Source: Shimia sp. CNT1-13L.2
GTDB taxonomy: Bacteria > Pseudomonadota > Alphaproteobacteria > Rhodobacterales > Rhodobacteraceae
NCBI RefSeq assembly: GCF_024331145.1
Contig: NZ_JANDJO010000008.1
Span: 62,001-126,000, forward strand
Length of the DNA: 64,000 nucleotides
Direction of reading: 5' to 3'
Shown: positions 36,705 to 45,690 of the stretch, one piece after another
Layout of the letters: every line of letters begins with the position of its first letter
Position numbering within the stretch: the stretch's first letter is position 1
The notes under the pieces: model-generated
What the model was told of the DNA's origin: nothing
The model's input: only the letters and a program-made list of their open reading frames with translations
Databases searched by the model: none
Made by a program: the position numbers and the translations under genes

Positions 36705-38906
36705 ATGGCCGACAATACCCATGAGCTTTCAGCCGAAGAGCTGGCCGCCATTGAAGAAAAATACGATGAAGGCGCCGCGACCCGCTCAGTTGGTCAGAAA
36801 ACCGGGTTGCTGCTGCGCGGGGTGGCGCTGGCATTCGCCATTTATCACTATCTGACGGCCGGTTTCGCCCTGCCGCCCGATCATTGGCACATGGGGTGGC
36901 ACCTGGCCGGGCTCTTCATCCTGATTTATGCGTTCTTCCCCCTCGCGAAAACGAAAACGTCTTTCGATCTGAAAACCGGGGCGCTGCACCTGGGAGGCAT
37001 CCCACATCTGGACTGGTTGCTGATGGTCCTTGGTGTATCGGCGGCGCTTTACCTCGGGTTTGCATGGCATGGTGTTCCCTGGCTGGGGATCGAGGAACAG
37101 ACGTTCCGCATGGGCAACCCCAATACCTATGACATGGTCTTTGGCTGCATCATCATCGTACTGGTTCTGGATATCGCGCGACGTACGCTGGGTTGGGTTC
37201 TGCCACTGATCATCTGCGTGTTCATGTGCTACGCCCTGTTCGGCCCGATCTTCCCCGGCATCCTTCAGCACCCGGGCGTGAAATTCCGCACCTTTGTTTC
37301 GTCGATGTATTTTCCGCAGGAAGGCATCTACGGCGTGACCCTGTGGGTCGTTTCCACCATCGTATTCCATTTCGTCCTGTTCGGCGTGATCGCCCAGCGT
37401 ACGGGTCTGGGACAGCTGTTCATCGACAACGCTACCATTCTGGCAGGCCGTTATACGGGCGGGCCCGCGAAAGTCTCTGTGGTATCGTCCGCTTTCTTCG
37501 GCACGATCTCGGGCTCTTCGGTGGCAAACACCGTTTCAACCGGTGCGCTGACAATTCCGAACATGCGTCGCCTTGGCTATCCCGGCCATTTCGCGGGCGG
37601 GGTTGAGGCCGCGTCCTCCGCTGGCGGCCAAATCACGCCGCCGATCATGGGCGCCGCTGCCTTTATCATGGCCGAGTTCCTCGAGGTCTCCTACACCACC
37701 ATCGTGATTGCAGCGATCTTTCCGGCCATCCTGCACTACACCGGCGTTTTTGCCGTGGTGCACCTGATGGCGCGCAAGCTCGACCTGAAGGGATTGAGCA
37801 AAGACATGCTCCCCAAGTTCAAGGAAGTCTGGGCCGATGGTTGGGCGAATATGCTGCCGTTGATTGCCCTCCTGGTCGTGCTGTTTTCAGGCTACACGCC
37901 GTTCATGTCGGCGTTCTGCGGTATCTCGGTTGCGATTATCGCAGGCATGGCGCGATACAAAAATCCGATGACGCTGGTCTATCCGGCGGCCTTCATCGCG
38001 TTTGTCATATGGAAATACTCCAATGGCGGGTTCGATTTGCCGATGTCCGCCCTTCTTATCGCCTGCTCCGCATTGGCCACCCTCAACCCACAGAAACGTA
38101 TCAACCTGCCGCAGATGGCCGAGACGTTTGAGACTGGCGTGAAGTACGCGCTGGCCGTGGGCGCGGCCTCGGCTGCAGTGGGCATCGTCGTAGGCGTGAT
38201 CAACACCACCGGGATCGGCTTTCGCATCGGTTTCATGGTCACCCAGGGCGCGGGCTCTCTTGGCGCGGATCTGCACGGGTTGTTCAGCTTTGGCGGCTTT
38301 GAACTGTTCTCGGTTGAAGATCTGACCCTGTTTATCTCCCTCGTCTTCATCGCTCTGGCCTGTATTCTGATGGGCGCGGGCATCCCGACCACGGCACTTT
38401 ACATCATGCTGGTGTCCGTGGCGCAGCCTGCGCTTGCCCAGTTGGGTGTTCCTCCGATCGCAAGCCACCTGTTCGTTCTCTACTACGGTGTCGTAGCCGA
38501 AATCACACCTCCCGTTTGTACCTCGGCCTATGCGGCAGCGGCGATTGCCAATTCCAACCCCTTCAGAACCGGCATATCGGCCTTTACGCTGGGCTTGGGC
38601 AAAGTGGTTGCGCCGATGGCCTTTGTCTACGCGCCGGTTCTCCTGTTCGTGTCCTCGACCGGATTCGATCTGTGGGAGTTCACCTATACCGCCGCAAGCT
38701 GCATCATGGGGGTTGTCGCCCTTTCGGCCGCAGTGGTTGGCTATTGGCTGGCCCCCATGGGCACGGTGTATCGCTGGCTGATGGCGCTTGCAGGGCTGAT
38801 CTTTATCGCGCCCACATTGCAAGCTGATCTGGTGGCGCTGATCGTGGCATCACCCGCGATCATCAGTCAGCTGATCGCGCGGCGTAACCGGGAAGCGGCG
38901 GCGTAA
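36705..38906 (+). CDS. TRAP transporter fused permease (DctQ-DctM fusion, TAXI type)
   Basis: A 733-residue inner-membrane protein that joins the small and large TRAP permease parts, as is usual for TAXI systems. The N-terminal third (to about residue 190) holds the DctQ-like helices and the rest the DctM-like channel, with segments such as ISGSSVANTVSTGALTIPNM and SSAGGQITPPIMGAAAFIMA. Near the end, YGVVAEITPPVCTSAYAAAA corresponds to a DctM motif. The ATG at 36705 follows a G-rich stretch. It is 96 bases after the receptor gene and 2 bases before the dehydrogenase gene, so the operon is tight. Confidence 0.93.
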   Translation: MADNTHELSAEELAAIEEKYDEGAATRSVGQKTGLLLRGVALAFAIYHYLTAGFALPPDHWHMGWHLAGLFILIYAFFPLAKTKTSFDLKTGALHLGGIPHLDWLLMVLGVSAALYLGFAWHGVPWLGIEEQTFRMGNPNTYDMVFGCIIIVLVLDIARRTLGWVLPLIICVFMCYALFGPIFPGILQHPGVKFRTFVSSMYFPQEGIYGVTLWVVSTIVFHFVLFGVIAQRTGLGQLFIDNATILAGRYTGGPAKVSVVSSAFFGTISGSSVANTVSTGALTIPNMRRLGYPGHFAGGVEAASSAGGQITPPIMGAAAFIMAEFLEVSYTTIVIAAIFPAILHYTGVFAVVHLMARKLDLKGLSKDMLPKFKEVWADGWANMLPLIALLVVLFSGYTPFMSAFCGISVAIIAGMARYKNPMTLVYPAAFIAFVIWKYSNGGFDLPMSALLIACSALATLNPQKRINLPQMAETFETGVKYALAVGAASAAVGIVVGVINTTGIGFRIGFMVTQGAGSLGADLHGLFSFGGFELFSVEDLTLFISLVFIALACILMGAGIPTTALYIMLVSVAQPALAQLGVPPIASHLFVLYYGVVAEITPPVCTSAYAAAAIANSNPFRTGISAFTLGLGKVVAPMAFVYAPVLLFVSSTGFDLWEFTYTAASCIMGVVALSAAVVGYWLAPMGTVYRWLMALAGLIFIAPTLQADLVALIVASPAIISQLIARRNREAAA

Positions 38907-38908
38907 CC

Positions 38909-40144
38909 ATGACGACACAAGTCACCGTACTAGGGGCTGGCATTGTTGGCATCTGCTCTGCGCTGTCCCTGCTGGAACGTGGCCATCAGGTCACATTGAT
39001 CGACCGCGACGCACCGGGCCAAGCCACCTCTCTTGGCAATGCGGGCGTAATCTCCCCGTGGTCGATCATTCCCCAATCCATGCCGGGCACCTGGAAAAAG
39101 GTGCCTGGCTGGATGCTGGACCCGCTGGGTCCCGTATCTGTCCCCGTCAGGTATTTTCCCTGGATCGCCACTTGGGGACTCAGGTTTCTGGCCAACAGTC
39201 GGGAACACAGGGTCCGTGAGATTTCGGCTGGCATGGAGACGCTGAACAGGGATTGTGTCACCGGGTTTCGAAACCATCTGCGCGGAACCGGGGCCGAGGA
39301 CTTGGTGGAAGATAGCTATTATGTTCACGCCTACCGCGACCCGAATGCAGCCAGTCTGGACACCCTCGACAATCGCATTCGCTTGGCTGCAGGAGCCGAA
39401 CTGGATTGCGTGTCCGGTGGAGAGTTGCTGGAGATAGAACCCGACTTGTCACCCGATTTCAAATCCGCTGTGATCATCAAGGGCCAGGCGCGGGCCCGCT
39501 CGCCAGGTCGGATTGGCGCGGTTCTGGCCGAGAAATTCCAGACCATGGGTGGTGAAATCCGTCGAGAAGCGCTGCACAGTATCGCGCCGAATGGAGACCA
39601 GTGGATTTACCGCACGGACGCGGGCGAATTCATCACCCCCAAACTGGTGCTATCCATGGGGGCTTGGTCCGCGAAGTTCCTGAAGCCACTCGGCATTCGC
39701 TTACCGCTTGAGGCAGAACGCGGTTATCATGTCACCTTTACCAAGCCCGGCATAAAGCTGAACAACTCGGTGCTGGATGCGGACAATAAATTTGTGGCCT
39801 CCTCGATGGAAGACGGAGTCCGCGCTGCGGGCACTGCCGAATTCGCGGGGCTTGACGCACCAATCAACGAAAAGCGCATCACGGGCCTGATCGAACTGGC
39901 CAAACGCATTTCCCCCAAGCTGAAAACCGAGGCACGGACCACATGGTCGGGCCAGCGCCCAAGCTTTCCAGACAGCCTGCCCGCGATTGGCGAAATTCCC
40001 GGGTTCCCGAACCTGATAACGGCCTTCGGCCACAGCCACTATGGGCTGATGCAGGCCCCGAAAACAGGGCAGTTGGTGGCCGAACTGGTTTCGGGCGCGC
40101 GTCCCAATATCGACATGAACATCTATTCTCCAACAAGGTTCTAA
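38909..40144 (+). CDS. FAD-dependent D-amino-acid dehydrogenase-like oxidoreductase (DadA family)
   Basis: A 411-residue flavoprotein of the DAO/DadA family. The FAD-binding motif VLGAGIVGICSALSLLERGH lies at residues 7-26, followed by the family stretch ATSLGNAGVISPWSI. The C-terminal segment TWSGQRPSFPDSLPAIG and HSHYGLMQAPKTGQLVAEL are also typical. Family members oxidise D-amino acids, releasing the 2-oxo acid and ammonia. It starts two bases after the permease stop and ends three bases before the racemase gene, so the three are co-transcribed. The substrate is inferred to be a D-amino acid delivered by the transporter or made by the racemase. Confidence 0.88.
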   Translation: MTTQVTVLGAGIVGICSALSLLERGHQVTLIDRDAPGQATSLGNAGVISPWSIIPQSMPGTWKKVPGWMLDPLGPVSVPVRYFPWIATWGLRFLANSREHRVREISAGMETLNRDCVTGFRNHLRGTGAEDLVEDSYYVHAYRDPNAASLDTLDNRIRLAAGAELDCVSGGELLEIEPDLSPDFKSAVIIKGQARARSPGRIGAVLAEKFQTMGGEIRREALHSIAPNGDQWIYRTDAGEFITPKLVLSMGAWSAKFLKPLGIRLPLEAERGYHVTFTKPGIKLNNSVLDADNKFVASSMEDGVRAAGTAEFAGLDAPINEKRITGLIELAKRISPKLKTEARTTWSGQRPSFPDSLPAIGEIPGFPNLITAFGHSHYGLMQAPKTGQLVAELVSGARPNIDMNIYSPTRF

Positions 40145-40147
40145 ACA

Positions 40148-40870
40148 ATGCTTCAATCCGGCGGAAAAAACATCTGCGGCGTCTCTATCGGCGTGCTGTC
40201 ATTGGAAAGCTATTTCCCCAAACCACCCGGTCATATCAAGAACCCGTCAAGTCTGCCCTTCACCTTGTCGTACGAAATACTTGATGGGATCACGGTGCCG
40301 GAATTGCTCAGCAATCCGAACGGCGCGATGAAAGACCAGATCATCAAGGCCGCCAAACGTCTTGAGGCCTCGGGCGTGCGGGCGATCACGGGATCATGCG
40401 GATTTCTGGCGCTTTATCAGAACGATATTGCAGCAGCAGTCGAAGTCCCCGTTTTCGTATCGTCCCTCGTGCAGGTGCAAATGGCCCACGTGATGACCGC
40501 CGCACCAGTTGGCATCCTGACGGCCTCTGCCCCTTCGCTGACCAAGGCGCATTTGAACAATGCCGGGGCGGGAGGTGTTCCCGTGGAAATCCAGGGGCTG
40601 GAAGAGACCAGCGAGTTCGCCACGGTCATTCTCCGCAACGAGCGCGATGACATGGACCTTGCCAAAGTTGCAGATGAAGTGATTGCAGCCGGCAAAGCAC
40701 TTGTCGCCCGTGCGCCGGAGATTGGAGCCATCGTTCTGGAATGCACCGACCTGCCCCCCTATGCGCACCGCATTCAGGCTGCCCTGGAACGCCCAGTGTT
40801 TGACCTGACAACTCTCTCCACCATGGTTGCGTCGTGCGTGAACCGGACGAGTTACCAAGGTTACGTTTGA
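40148..40870 (+). CDS. Aspartate/glutamate/hydantoin racemase-family protein
   Basis: A 240-residue member of the cofactor-independent Asp/Glu racemase superfamily. The two expected active-site cysteines are present, Cys84 in AITGSCGFLALY and Cys199 in IVLECTDLPPYAH. The family includes amino-acid and hydantoin racemases and maleate isomerase. The residues seen do not decide between them. Last gene of the TRAP-TAXI-dehydrogenase operon, it could convert the L-form of the imported compound to the D-form that the DadA-like enzyme oxidises. Stem-loops at 40930-40955 and 41005-41036 follow. Confidence 0.83.
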   Translation: MLQSGGKNICGVSIGVLSLESYFPKPPGHIKNPSSLPFTLSYEILDGITVPELLSNPNGAMKDQIIKAAKRLEASGVRAITGSCGFLALYQNDIAAAVEVPVFVSSLVQVQMAHVMTAAPVGILTASAPSLTKAHLNNAGAGGVPVEIQGLEETSEFATVILRNERDDMDLAKVADEVIAAGKALVARAPEIGAIVLECTDLPPYAHRIQAALERPVFDLTTLSTMVASCVNRTSYQGYV

Positions 40871-40929
40871 ATTCCGTCAGGCAAAACGGCCATTCGCACT
40901 GTCCAGCGCACCGATGCCTGCAAGCAAAA

Positions 40930-40955
40930 GTCTCACGGCTCCAATGCCGTGAGAC
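40930..40955. terminator. Stem-loop after the racemase gene
   Basis: GTCTCACGGC and GCCGTGAGAC form a perfect ten-base stem with a six-base loop, 60 bases after the racemase stop. No T-run follows, but the stability and place between convergent operons suit a terminator. Confidence 0.55.
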
Positions 40956-41004
40956 ACCCAAACATCCGCGGGACACTTTACCTTAGTAAACCGCATCACA
41001 TTTG

Positions 41005-41036
41005 GCGCGCAGACACATACTTCGATGTGTGCGCGC
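41005..41036. terminator. Stem-loop after the choline sulfatase gene
   Basis: GCGCGC pairs with GCGCGC and ACACAT with ATGTGT around an ACTTCG loop, with a two-base bulge. It lies 68 bases beyond the end of the leftward sulfatase gene and next to the stem-loop at 40930-40955, so each convergent operon has its own. Confidence 0.5.
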
Positions 41037-41103
41037 AACCAAACGAAACAGGTTCACCGGCTCTTACGTACAGCCGATCCGTCTTCTTTCCAAATTCCCC
41101 CGC

Positions 41104-42597
41104 TCAGATATAGTCAAACGCCCACTCGTTATAGCCCTGTTCACCTCGGTACCAGATAACCTGATCCTTGCTGCTTTCCCCGTGGTTCCAGCGTTGCTTT
41201 TCCCCTTTGCTCATGGCGTCACGGACGATGGCGCGACGTTTCTGGCTCAACAAAATGTCACGCGTCAGGTCTTCTTCGCTCCATTTCTCCGCGACCTCCT
41301 GCCGGAAACGTGAGACCACCTCTTGATGGTCGGCATCCGCGACAAGGTTGACGCGCTCGTTTGGATCGTTCCCGAGATCAAACAGAAGCTCTCCATCATG
41401 CGAGGAGCTGATAAACTTGTACGGCCCACGACGGATCATGAATATTGGCACGGGCGTAGCTTCGGCGAGATACTCTGCATAGACAGCCCGCGCCGGTTCC
41501 GGATCGCCACGATCGGTCAATGTCGCAAGATCGACTCCTTCAAGGGGTTCGCTTTCCTCTTCCACTCCAGCAATTGCGTTGAAGGTCGGCACAAGATCGA
41601 CGAGTGACGTCAGTTCCTGCACCCTCTGAGGGGTGATACCGTGGCCAGACATAATCAGGGGGATACGCAGGGATTTCTCGAAGAAATGCTTCTTGAACCA
41701 CATGCCGCGTTCGCCCAACATCTCGCCGTGGTCCGACGTGAAGAGAATGACCGTATTCTTGTCTGCGCCAGTTGCCCGCAGAGCATCCAGAACCCGTGCC
41801 ACCAAGGAGTCGATGAAGCTGATGGAGCCATAGTAGGCCCGAATGGCCCGCTGAATGTCCTCGTCGCTGAACTGGATGCCCAGCATGCCAAAGTCCTTCA
41901 ACAGGCGCGCTGAATGCGGATCGTGCTCCTGTTCTGGCAATGCCCCGACATGCGGCATGGGAATGTCCTTGCCATCGTAGAGGTCCCAGAATTCCTTGCG
42001 GCACAGATAAGGCTCGTGTGGATGCGTATAGGATACCTGAAGGAAGAAGGGGCGCTCATCGCCTGAGCGCGCCATGTCAAAAATGTGTTGCACCGCTTTG
42101 AACGTGACTTCTTCGTCATAGTCGATTTGAACCGAACGCTCGCAGATGCCGGCAATACGCACAGCCCTTGGATCGTTGGTATCGCGTTTTCCTTCGTTCC
42201 CCCAGTTTGGAACCCAGGCAAAGTCAGCCGGATAGAGATCAGCCGTCAGGCGCTTTTCAAATCCGTGAAATTGATCCGGCCCAATGAAGTGCATCTTGCC
42301 GGACAGCGCTGTCTGGTATCCGGCTGCACGCAGGTAGTGGGCATAGGTCGGGATTTCAGCAGAGAACTCCGCGGCGTTGTCATAGGCGCCGACTTTGCTT
42401 GCCAACTGTCCCGTGGCCATTGAAAACCGCGACGGCGCGCAGAGCGGAAAGTTGCAATAGGCGTTTTCGAACACGACGCCATTCTCAGCCAGGGCATCCA
42501 GCGTCGGCGCATGGCAAACCTTGTCACCATAGGATCGCAGGGCTCCGGCGGTGAGCTGGTCGACCTGAATGAACAGGATGTTTGGACGATCCGTCAT
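41104..42597 (-). CDS. betC: Choline sulfatase BetC
   Basis: A 497-residue type I sulfatase. The cysteine that is converted to formylglycine lies in PLCAPSRFSMATGQ (Cys53 in the CxPxR motif). The metal-binding FIQVDQLTAGALRSYG is at the N-terminus and FTSDHGEMLGERGMWFKK in the middle. The KMHFIGPDQFHGFEKRL region is characteristic of choline-O-sulfate hydrolases, which release choline and sulfate. The C-terminal segment (DQVIWYRGEQGYNEWAFDYI) fits the BetC oligomerisation tail. It is the last gene of the leftward ABC transporter operon, with choW ending four bases before its start. Choline could feed glycine betaine synthesis or carbon use; betA and betB are not adjacent. Confidence 0.94.
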   Translation of the reverse strand: MTDRPNILFIQVDQLTAGALRSYGDKVCHAPTLDALAENGVVFENAYCNFPLCAPSRFSMATGQLASKVGAYDNAAEFSAEIPTYAHYLRAAGYQTALSGKMHFIGPDQFHGFEKRLTADLYPADFAWVPNWGNEGKRDTNDPRAVRIAGICERSVQIDYDEEVTFKAVQHIFDMARSGDERPFFLQVSYTHPHEPYLCRKEFWDLYDGKDIPMPHVGALPEQEHDPHSARLLKDFGMLGIQFSDEDIQRAIRAYYGSISFIDSLVARVLDALRATGADKNTVILFTSDHGEMLGERGMWFKKHFFEKSLRIPLIMSGHGITPQRVQELTSLVDLVPTFNAIAGVEEESEPLEGVDLATLTDRGDPEPARAVYAEYLAEATPVPIFMIRRGPYKFISSSHDGELLFDLGNDPNERVNLVADADHQEVVSRFRQEVAEKWSEEDLTRDILLSQKRRAIVRDAMSKGEKQRWNHGESSKDQVIWYRGEQGYNEWAFDYI

Positions 42598-42600
42598 GAC

Positions 42601-43518
42601 CTACCCCTTCTTCACAAGGCTGCGAATTGCCCCGACGGGCCCGGTCTCGTACCACTTCTTATGCCCGCGATCGCGCGCCGAGATGCCAAAGCTTTGCGAG
42701 GTTCTGTCGATCACAATGGCAAGGAAAACGATGCCAAGCCCGCCCACGGTCGCCAGCCCCATGTCGAGGCGGCCGATGCCGCGCAGAACCATCTGCCCCA
42801 AGCCCGTCACCGAGATCATGGACGAGACCACAACCATCGAAAGTGCCATCATGATGGTCTGGTTGACCCCTGCCATGATCGTGGGCATCGCAAGCGGCAG
42901 TTCCACCTTGAAAAGGGTCTGCTGGTTCGAGGCCCCAAACGCGCGCGCGGCCTCAACCATGTCGGCACGCACCTGTCGAATACCAAGATTGGTCAGGCGC
43001 ACGACAGGTGGAAGCGCATAGATGAAGGTCACGATCACGCCCGACACATTTCCGATGGAGAACAACATCACGATCGGCACGAGGTAAACAAACGACGGGA
43101 TGGTCTGCATCAAGTCGAGAAGCGGTTGCAGGATCATCCAGAACCGGTTGTTCTTCGCTGCAATCACCCCCAGCGGTATGCCGATCAGCGAGCAGAACAC
43201 CACGCAGGTCAGGACAATGGAGAGCGTGGTCATACTCTCTTCCCAAGCGCCCATGAGACCGATGGCCGTCATGCACGCAAGTGAAATCAACCCCAGCCTA
43301 CGGCCACCTGCCTGCCAGGCAACCAGAACAATGAGAGTCAGGATCAAGAGATCCGGCGCTTGGGTCAGCCCGTCTTCAAGTCCGGTTAGAACGATATCAA
43401 AGGGAACTTTGATCGCCTGAAAAATGAAACGGAAGTTGGCCACGACCCATTGCAGGGCGCTTTCCACCCATGCGCCGACCGGGACCCATTCGGTATCGAA
43501 AATGTTCCAGAGTTCCAT
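42601..43518 (-). CDS. ProW/ChoW-type ABC transporter permease
   Basis: A 305-residue inner-membrane permease of the glycine betaine/choline (ProW) family with about six helices. The EAA loop is visible as VEAARAFGASNQQTLFKVEL (about residue 175). The ATG at 43518 has AAGGAG six bases upstream; the longer frame to 43587 runs into the ATPase gene. It forms the channel for the ATPase and receptor encoded upstream in the operon. Because the operon also encodes choline sulfatase, the transported compound is probably choline-O-sulfate, choline or glycine betaine. Confidence 0.92.
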   Translation of the reverse strand: MELWNIFDTEWVPVGAWVESALQWVVANFRFIFQAIKVPFDIVLTGLEDGLTQAPDLLILTLIVLVAWQAGGRRLGLISLACMTAIGLMGAWEESMTTLSIVLTCVVFCSLIGIPLGVIAAKNNRFWMILQPLLDLMQTIPSFVYLVPIVMLFSIGNVSGVIVTFIYALPPVVRLTNLGIRQVRADMVEAARAFGASNQQTLFKVELPLAMPTIMAGVNQTIMMALSMVVVSSMISVTGLGQMVLRGIGRLDMGLATVGGLGIVFLAIVIDRTSQSFGISARDRGHKKWYETGPVGAIRSLVKKG

Positions 43519-43528
43519 AGTCGTCTCC

Positions 43529-44548
43529 TTATCCGCGCAAGGCCTGAAGGGCGGATTTGATGGTGATCTGTCCCACTGCGGGCCCATCCGGGCTCATCAC
43601 GGTGACGGGGGACTGATCTTCCATGAAGTGCTCGATGATCTCGCCAAGTTCAGCGTTGAGCCCAACCTGTTTGGCAGTCGGATCACGCCCGTCGAGCTTG
43701 TCCATTATGGTTTCCGCACGCACGAGACCAACGCGGCTGATGCCCTTGACGAATTCTGCGACGTAGTCGTCTTTCGGGTTGGTGACAATTTCCTCTGGTG
43801 TGCCGATCTGGACGATTTCACCATCGTTCATGATGGCAATGTGATCCCCCATGCGGATCGCTTCGTCGAGGTCATGGGTGATGAAGAGCGTGGTCTTGTC
43901 CATGTGCGCAGACAGGTCGAGGAACTGGTCTTGCAACTGTCGCCGGATCAGAGGATCGAGTGCGGAAAAGGGCTCGTCCATCAAAAGGATCTCCGGATCA
44001 GCCGCCAAGGCGCGTGCCAGACCCACCCGCTGCTGCATCCCGCCAGACAGTTGGTCGGGGTAGTGGTCAATCCACCCGCCCAAATCCATCGCCTCAAGCG
44101 CCTTTACCGAAGCCTCCCGGCGTTTCTCAGGCGCGACACCACGCACCTCCAGACCAAAGCCAACGTTGTCGCCCAGTGTACGGTGCGGCCAGAGCGCCAT
44201 GTGCTGAAACACCATTCCGATGGTTTCGGCGCGAAGTTGACGAAGTTCCCCTTCGTTCATCGTGTCGACGCGCTGACCCGCGACATGGATTTCGCCTGAC
44301 GTCGGTTCAATCAGCCTGTTCACATGGCGCACCAGCGTGGACTTTCCTGATCCCGAAAGACCCATGATGCAGAAAATCTCCCCCTTTCGGACGCTGAAGC
44401 TGGCATCCCGGACACCCAGAACACAGTCGTACCGATCGCGCACCTCTTCCTTGCTAAGGCCCTCGGCCAAAACGGCTTTCATGGCCTCGTCGGCGCGGCG
44501 TCCATAAATCTTCCACAGATCACGGCATTCGATTTGCGCTTCACTCAT
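43529..44548 (-). CDS. ProV/ChoV-type ABC transporter ATP-binding protein
   Basis: A 339-residue ABC ATPase. Walker A is GLSGSGKSTLVRHVNRL (about residues 56-72), with the IEPTSGEIHVAG stretch typical of ProV, then the signature LSGGMQQRVGLARAL, Walker B ILLMDEPFSALDPLIRR and an H-loop in FITHDLDEA. The C-terminal part beyond about residue 260 corresponds to a regulatory region, shortened compared with E. coli ProV (400 residues). The ATG at 44548 was chosen because homology starts there (MSEAQIECRDLWKIYG) and AAGGGA lies upstream. The longer frame to 44743 would overlap the receptor gene. Confidence 0.92.
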   Translation of the reverse strand: MSEAQIECRDLWKIYGRRADEAMKAVLAEGLSKEEVRDRYDCVLGVRDASFSVRKGEIFCIMGLSGSGKSTLVRHVNRLIEPTSGEIHVAGQRVDTMNEGELRQLRAETIGMVFQHMALWPHRTLGDNVGFGLEVRGVAPEKRREASVKALEAMDLGGWIDHYPDQLSGGMQQRVGLARALAADPEILLMDEPFSALDPLIRRQLQDQFLDLSAHMDKTTLFITHDLDEAIRMGDHIAIMNDGEIVQIGTPEEIVTNPKDDYVAEFVKGISRVGLVRAETIMDKLDGRDPTAKQVGLNAELGEIIEHFMEDQSPVTVMSPDGPAVGQITIKSALQALRG

Positions 44549-44612
44549 GGCGCTGTTCCCTTCGGAAAAAACGGGCGCGGAAATTTCCACGCCCGGGAGT
44601 TGCAGGGAGGGA

Positions 44613-45569
44613 TCAGTTGGCTTTGGCCGCCTCGGCGACCCAACCGTCGAAGGTTGCTTGGTTCGCGGAAACCCAATCCTCGGCGTGCCGGCGGAAATCG
44701 TCCAAAGTATTCTCGCCATCGCGCAGTTTGACCTGTGCGGCATTCACGGCACCGATCGGGATGTCGACGAGTTCAAAGAACTTCGCGGCAGCAGGGTTGT
44801 CCTTCAGGAAGTCGTTGTTTGCGACAATGTAGACATCGTTCACTGCAAACCCGGTATCGATGTCTCCTTCAGCCTGAACACCGATCTGCACCACATCTGT
44901 TCCGGGCACCAACACGTCGCTGATCCAGTTCGGGGTCCAGGTGTAGTAGAGGATCGAGCCACCCTCGTTGTAGCGGGTAATCGTGTCCGCCATGATCGCA
45001 AAATAGCTCCCCTGATCATGCTGCACCGTGTCACGCAGTTTTAGGTTGTCGAGATGATCCTCGATCGCGATCTCGCACCCCCATCCGGGGTTGCAGCCGG
45101 AAAGGTTGGCGCGACCGTCACCATCTGCGTCAAACAATGCAGCCACCGCCGGATCACCCAGTTGTTGAATGCTGGTAATGCCATTGGCCTCGGCGGTTTT
45201 CTTGTCCATGAAGAACCCCTGCCCCGCGCCCTTGATCGCCGGGTTCACGCGAGTCATGACGCTTTCGCCCCCGGATTTGTCAAAGAAACCGTTGTGCAGT
45301 GGTTTCCAGTGATTGAACGTGTAGTCCGCATCGCCCGAGGCAACGGCGAGGTGAACAGCCGGAAAATCCGCTTCAAGCGTTTCTTCCATTTCATAGCCCA
45401 GCGCCTCCAGCCCCAGCTGCACGACCATGTGCTGGAACCAGGCGTTCGCGGGCGAGCCCTTGATGGGGGACACTGACACGCCCTTTCCGGGCATATCGGC
45501 CGCCGCAGCCGGAATGGAAAGTGTTGCCGACAGGGCTGTCGCCAGCGCGATTTTCTTGAAGTGTTTCAT
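44613..45569 (-). CDS. ProX-type periplasmic betaine/choline-binding protein
   Basis: A 318-residue periplasmic receptor with a signal peptide (MKHFKKIALATALSATLSIP, cleavage near residue 23). The segment GCNPGWGCE matches the disulfide-bearing loop of E. coli ProX. FNHWKPLH and YYTWTPNW carry the tryptophans that form the aromatic cage for a quaternary ammonium group. The sequence therefore fits a betaine- or choline-type ligand, and with betC in the operon choline-O-sulfate is plausible. The ATG at 45569 has GGGAGGA three bases before it. It is the first gene of the leftward operon, divergent from a LysR gene. Confidence 0.9.
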   Translation of the reverse strand: MKHFKKIALATALSATLSIPAAAADMPGKGVSVSPIKGSPANAWFQHMVVQLGLEALGYEMEETLEADFPAVHLAVASGDADYTFNHWKPLHNGFFDKSGGESVMTRVNPAIKGAGQGFFMDKKTAEANGITSIQQLGDPAVAALFDADGDGRANLSGCNPGWGCEIAIEDHLDNLKLRDTVQHDQGSYFAIMADTITRYNEGGSILYYTWTPNWISDVLVPGTDVVQIGVQAEGDIDTGFAVNDVYIVANNDFLKDNPAAAKFFELVDIPIGAVNAAQVKLRDGENTLDDFRRHAEDWVSANQATFDGWVAEAAKAN

Positions 45570-45690
45570 GATGTCCTCCCATGAATGCGGGCCCTGATCG
45601 GTGCCGCAGCTAATCTTTGATGTCATGGTTTGTCAGAAAATGCGCATTGTGAAGTTCCAAAATCCGAAGCAAAATGTTAACCACAGCGTT

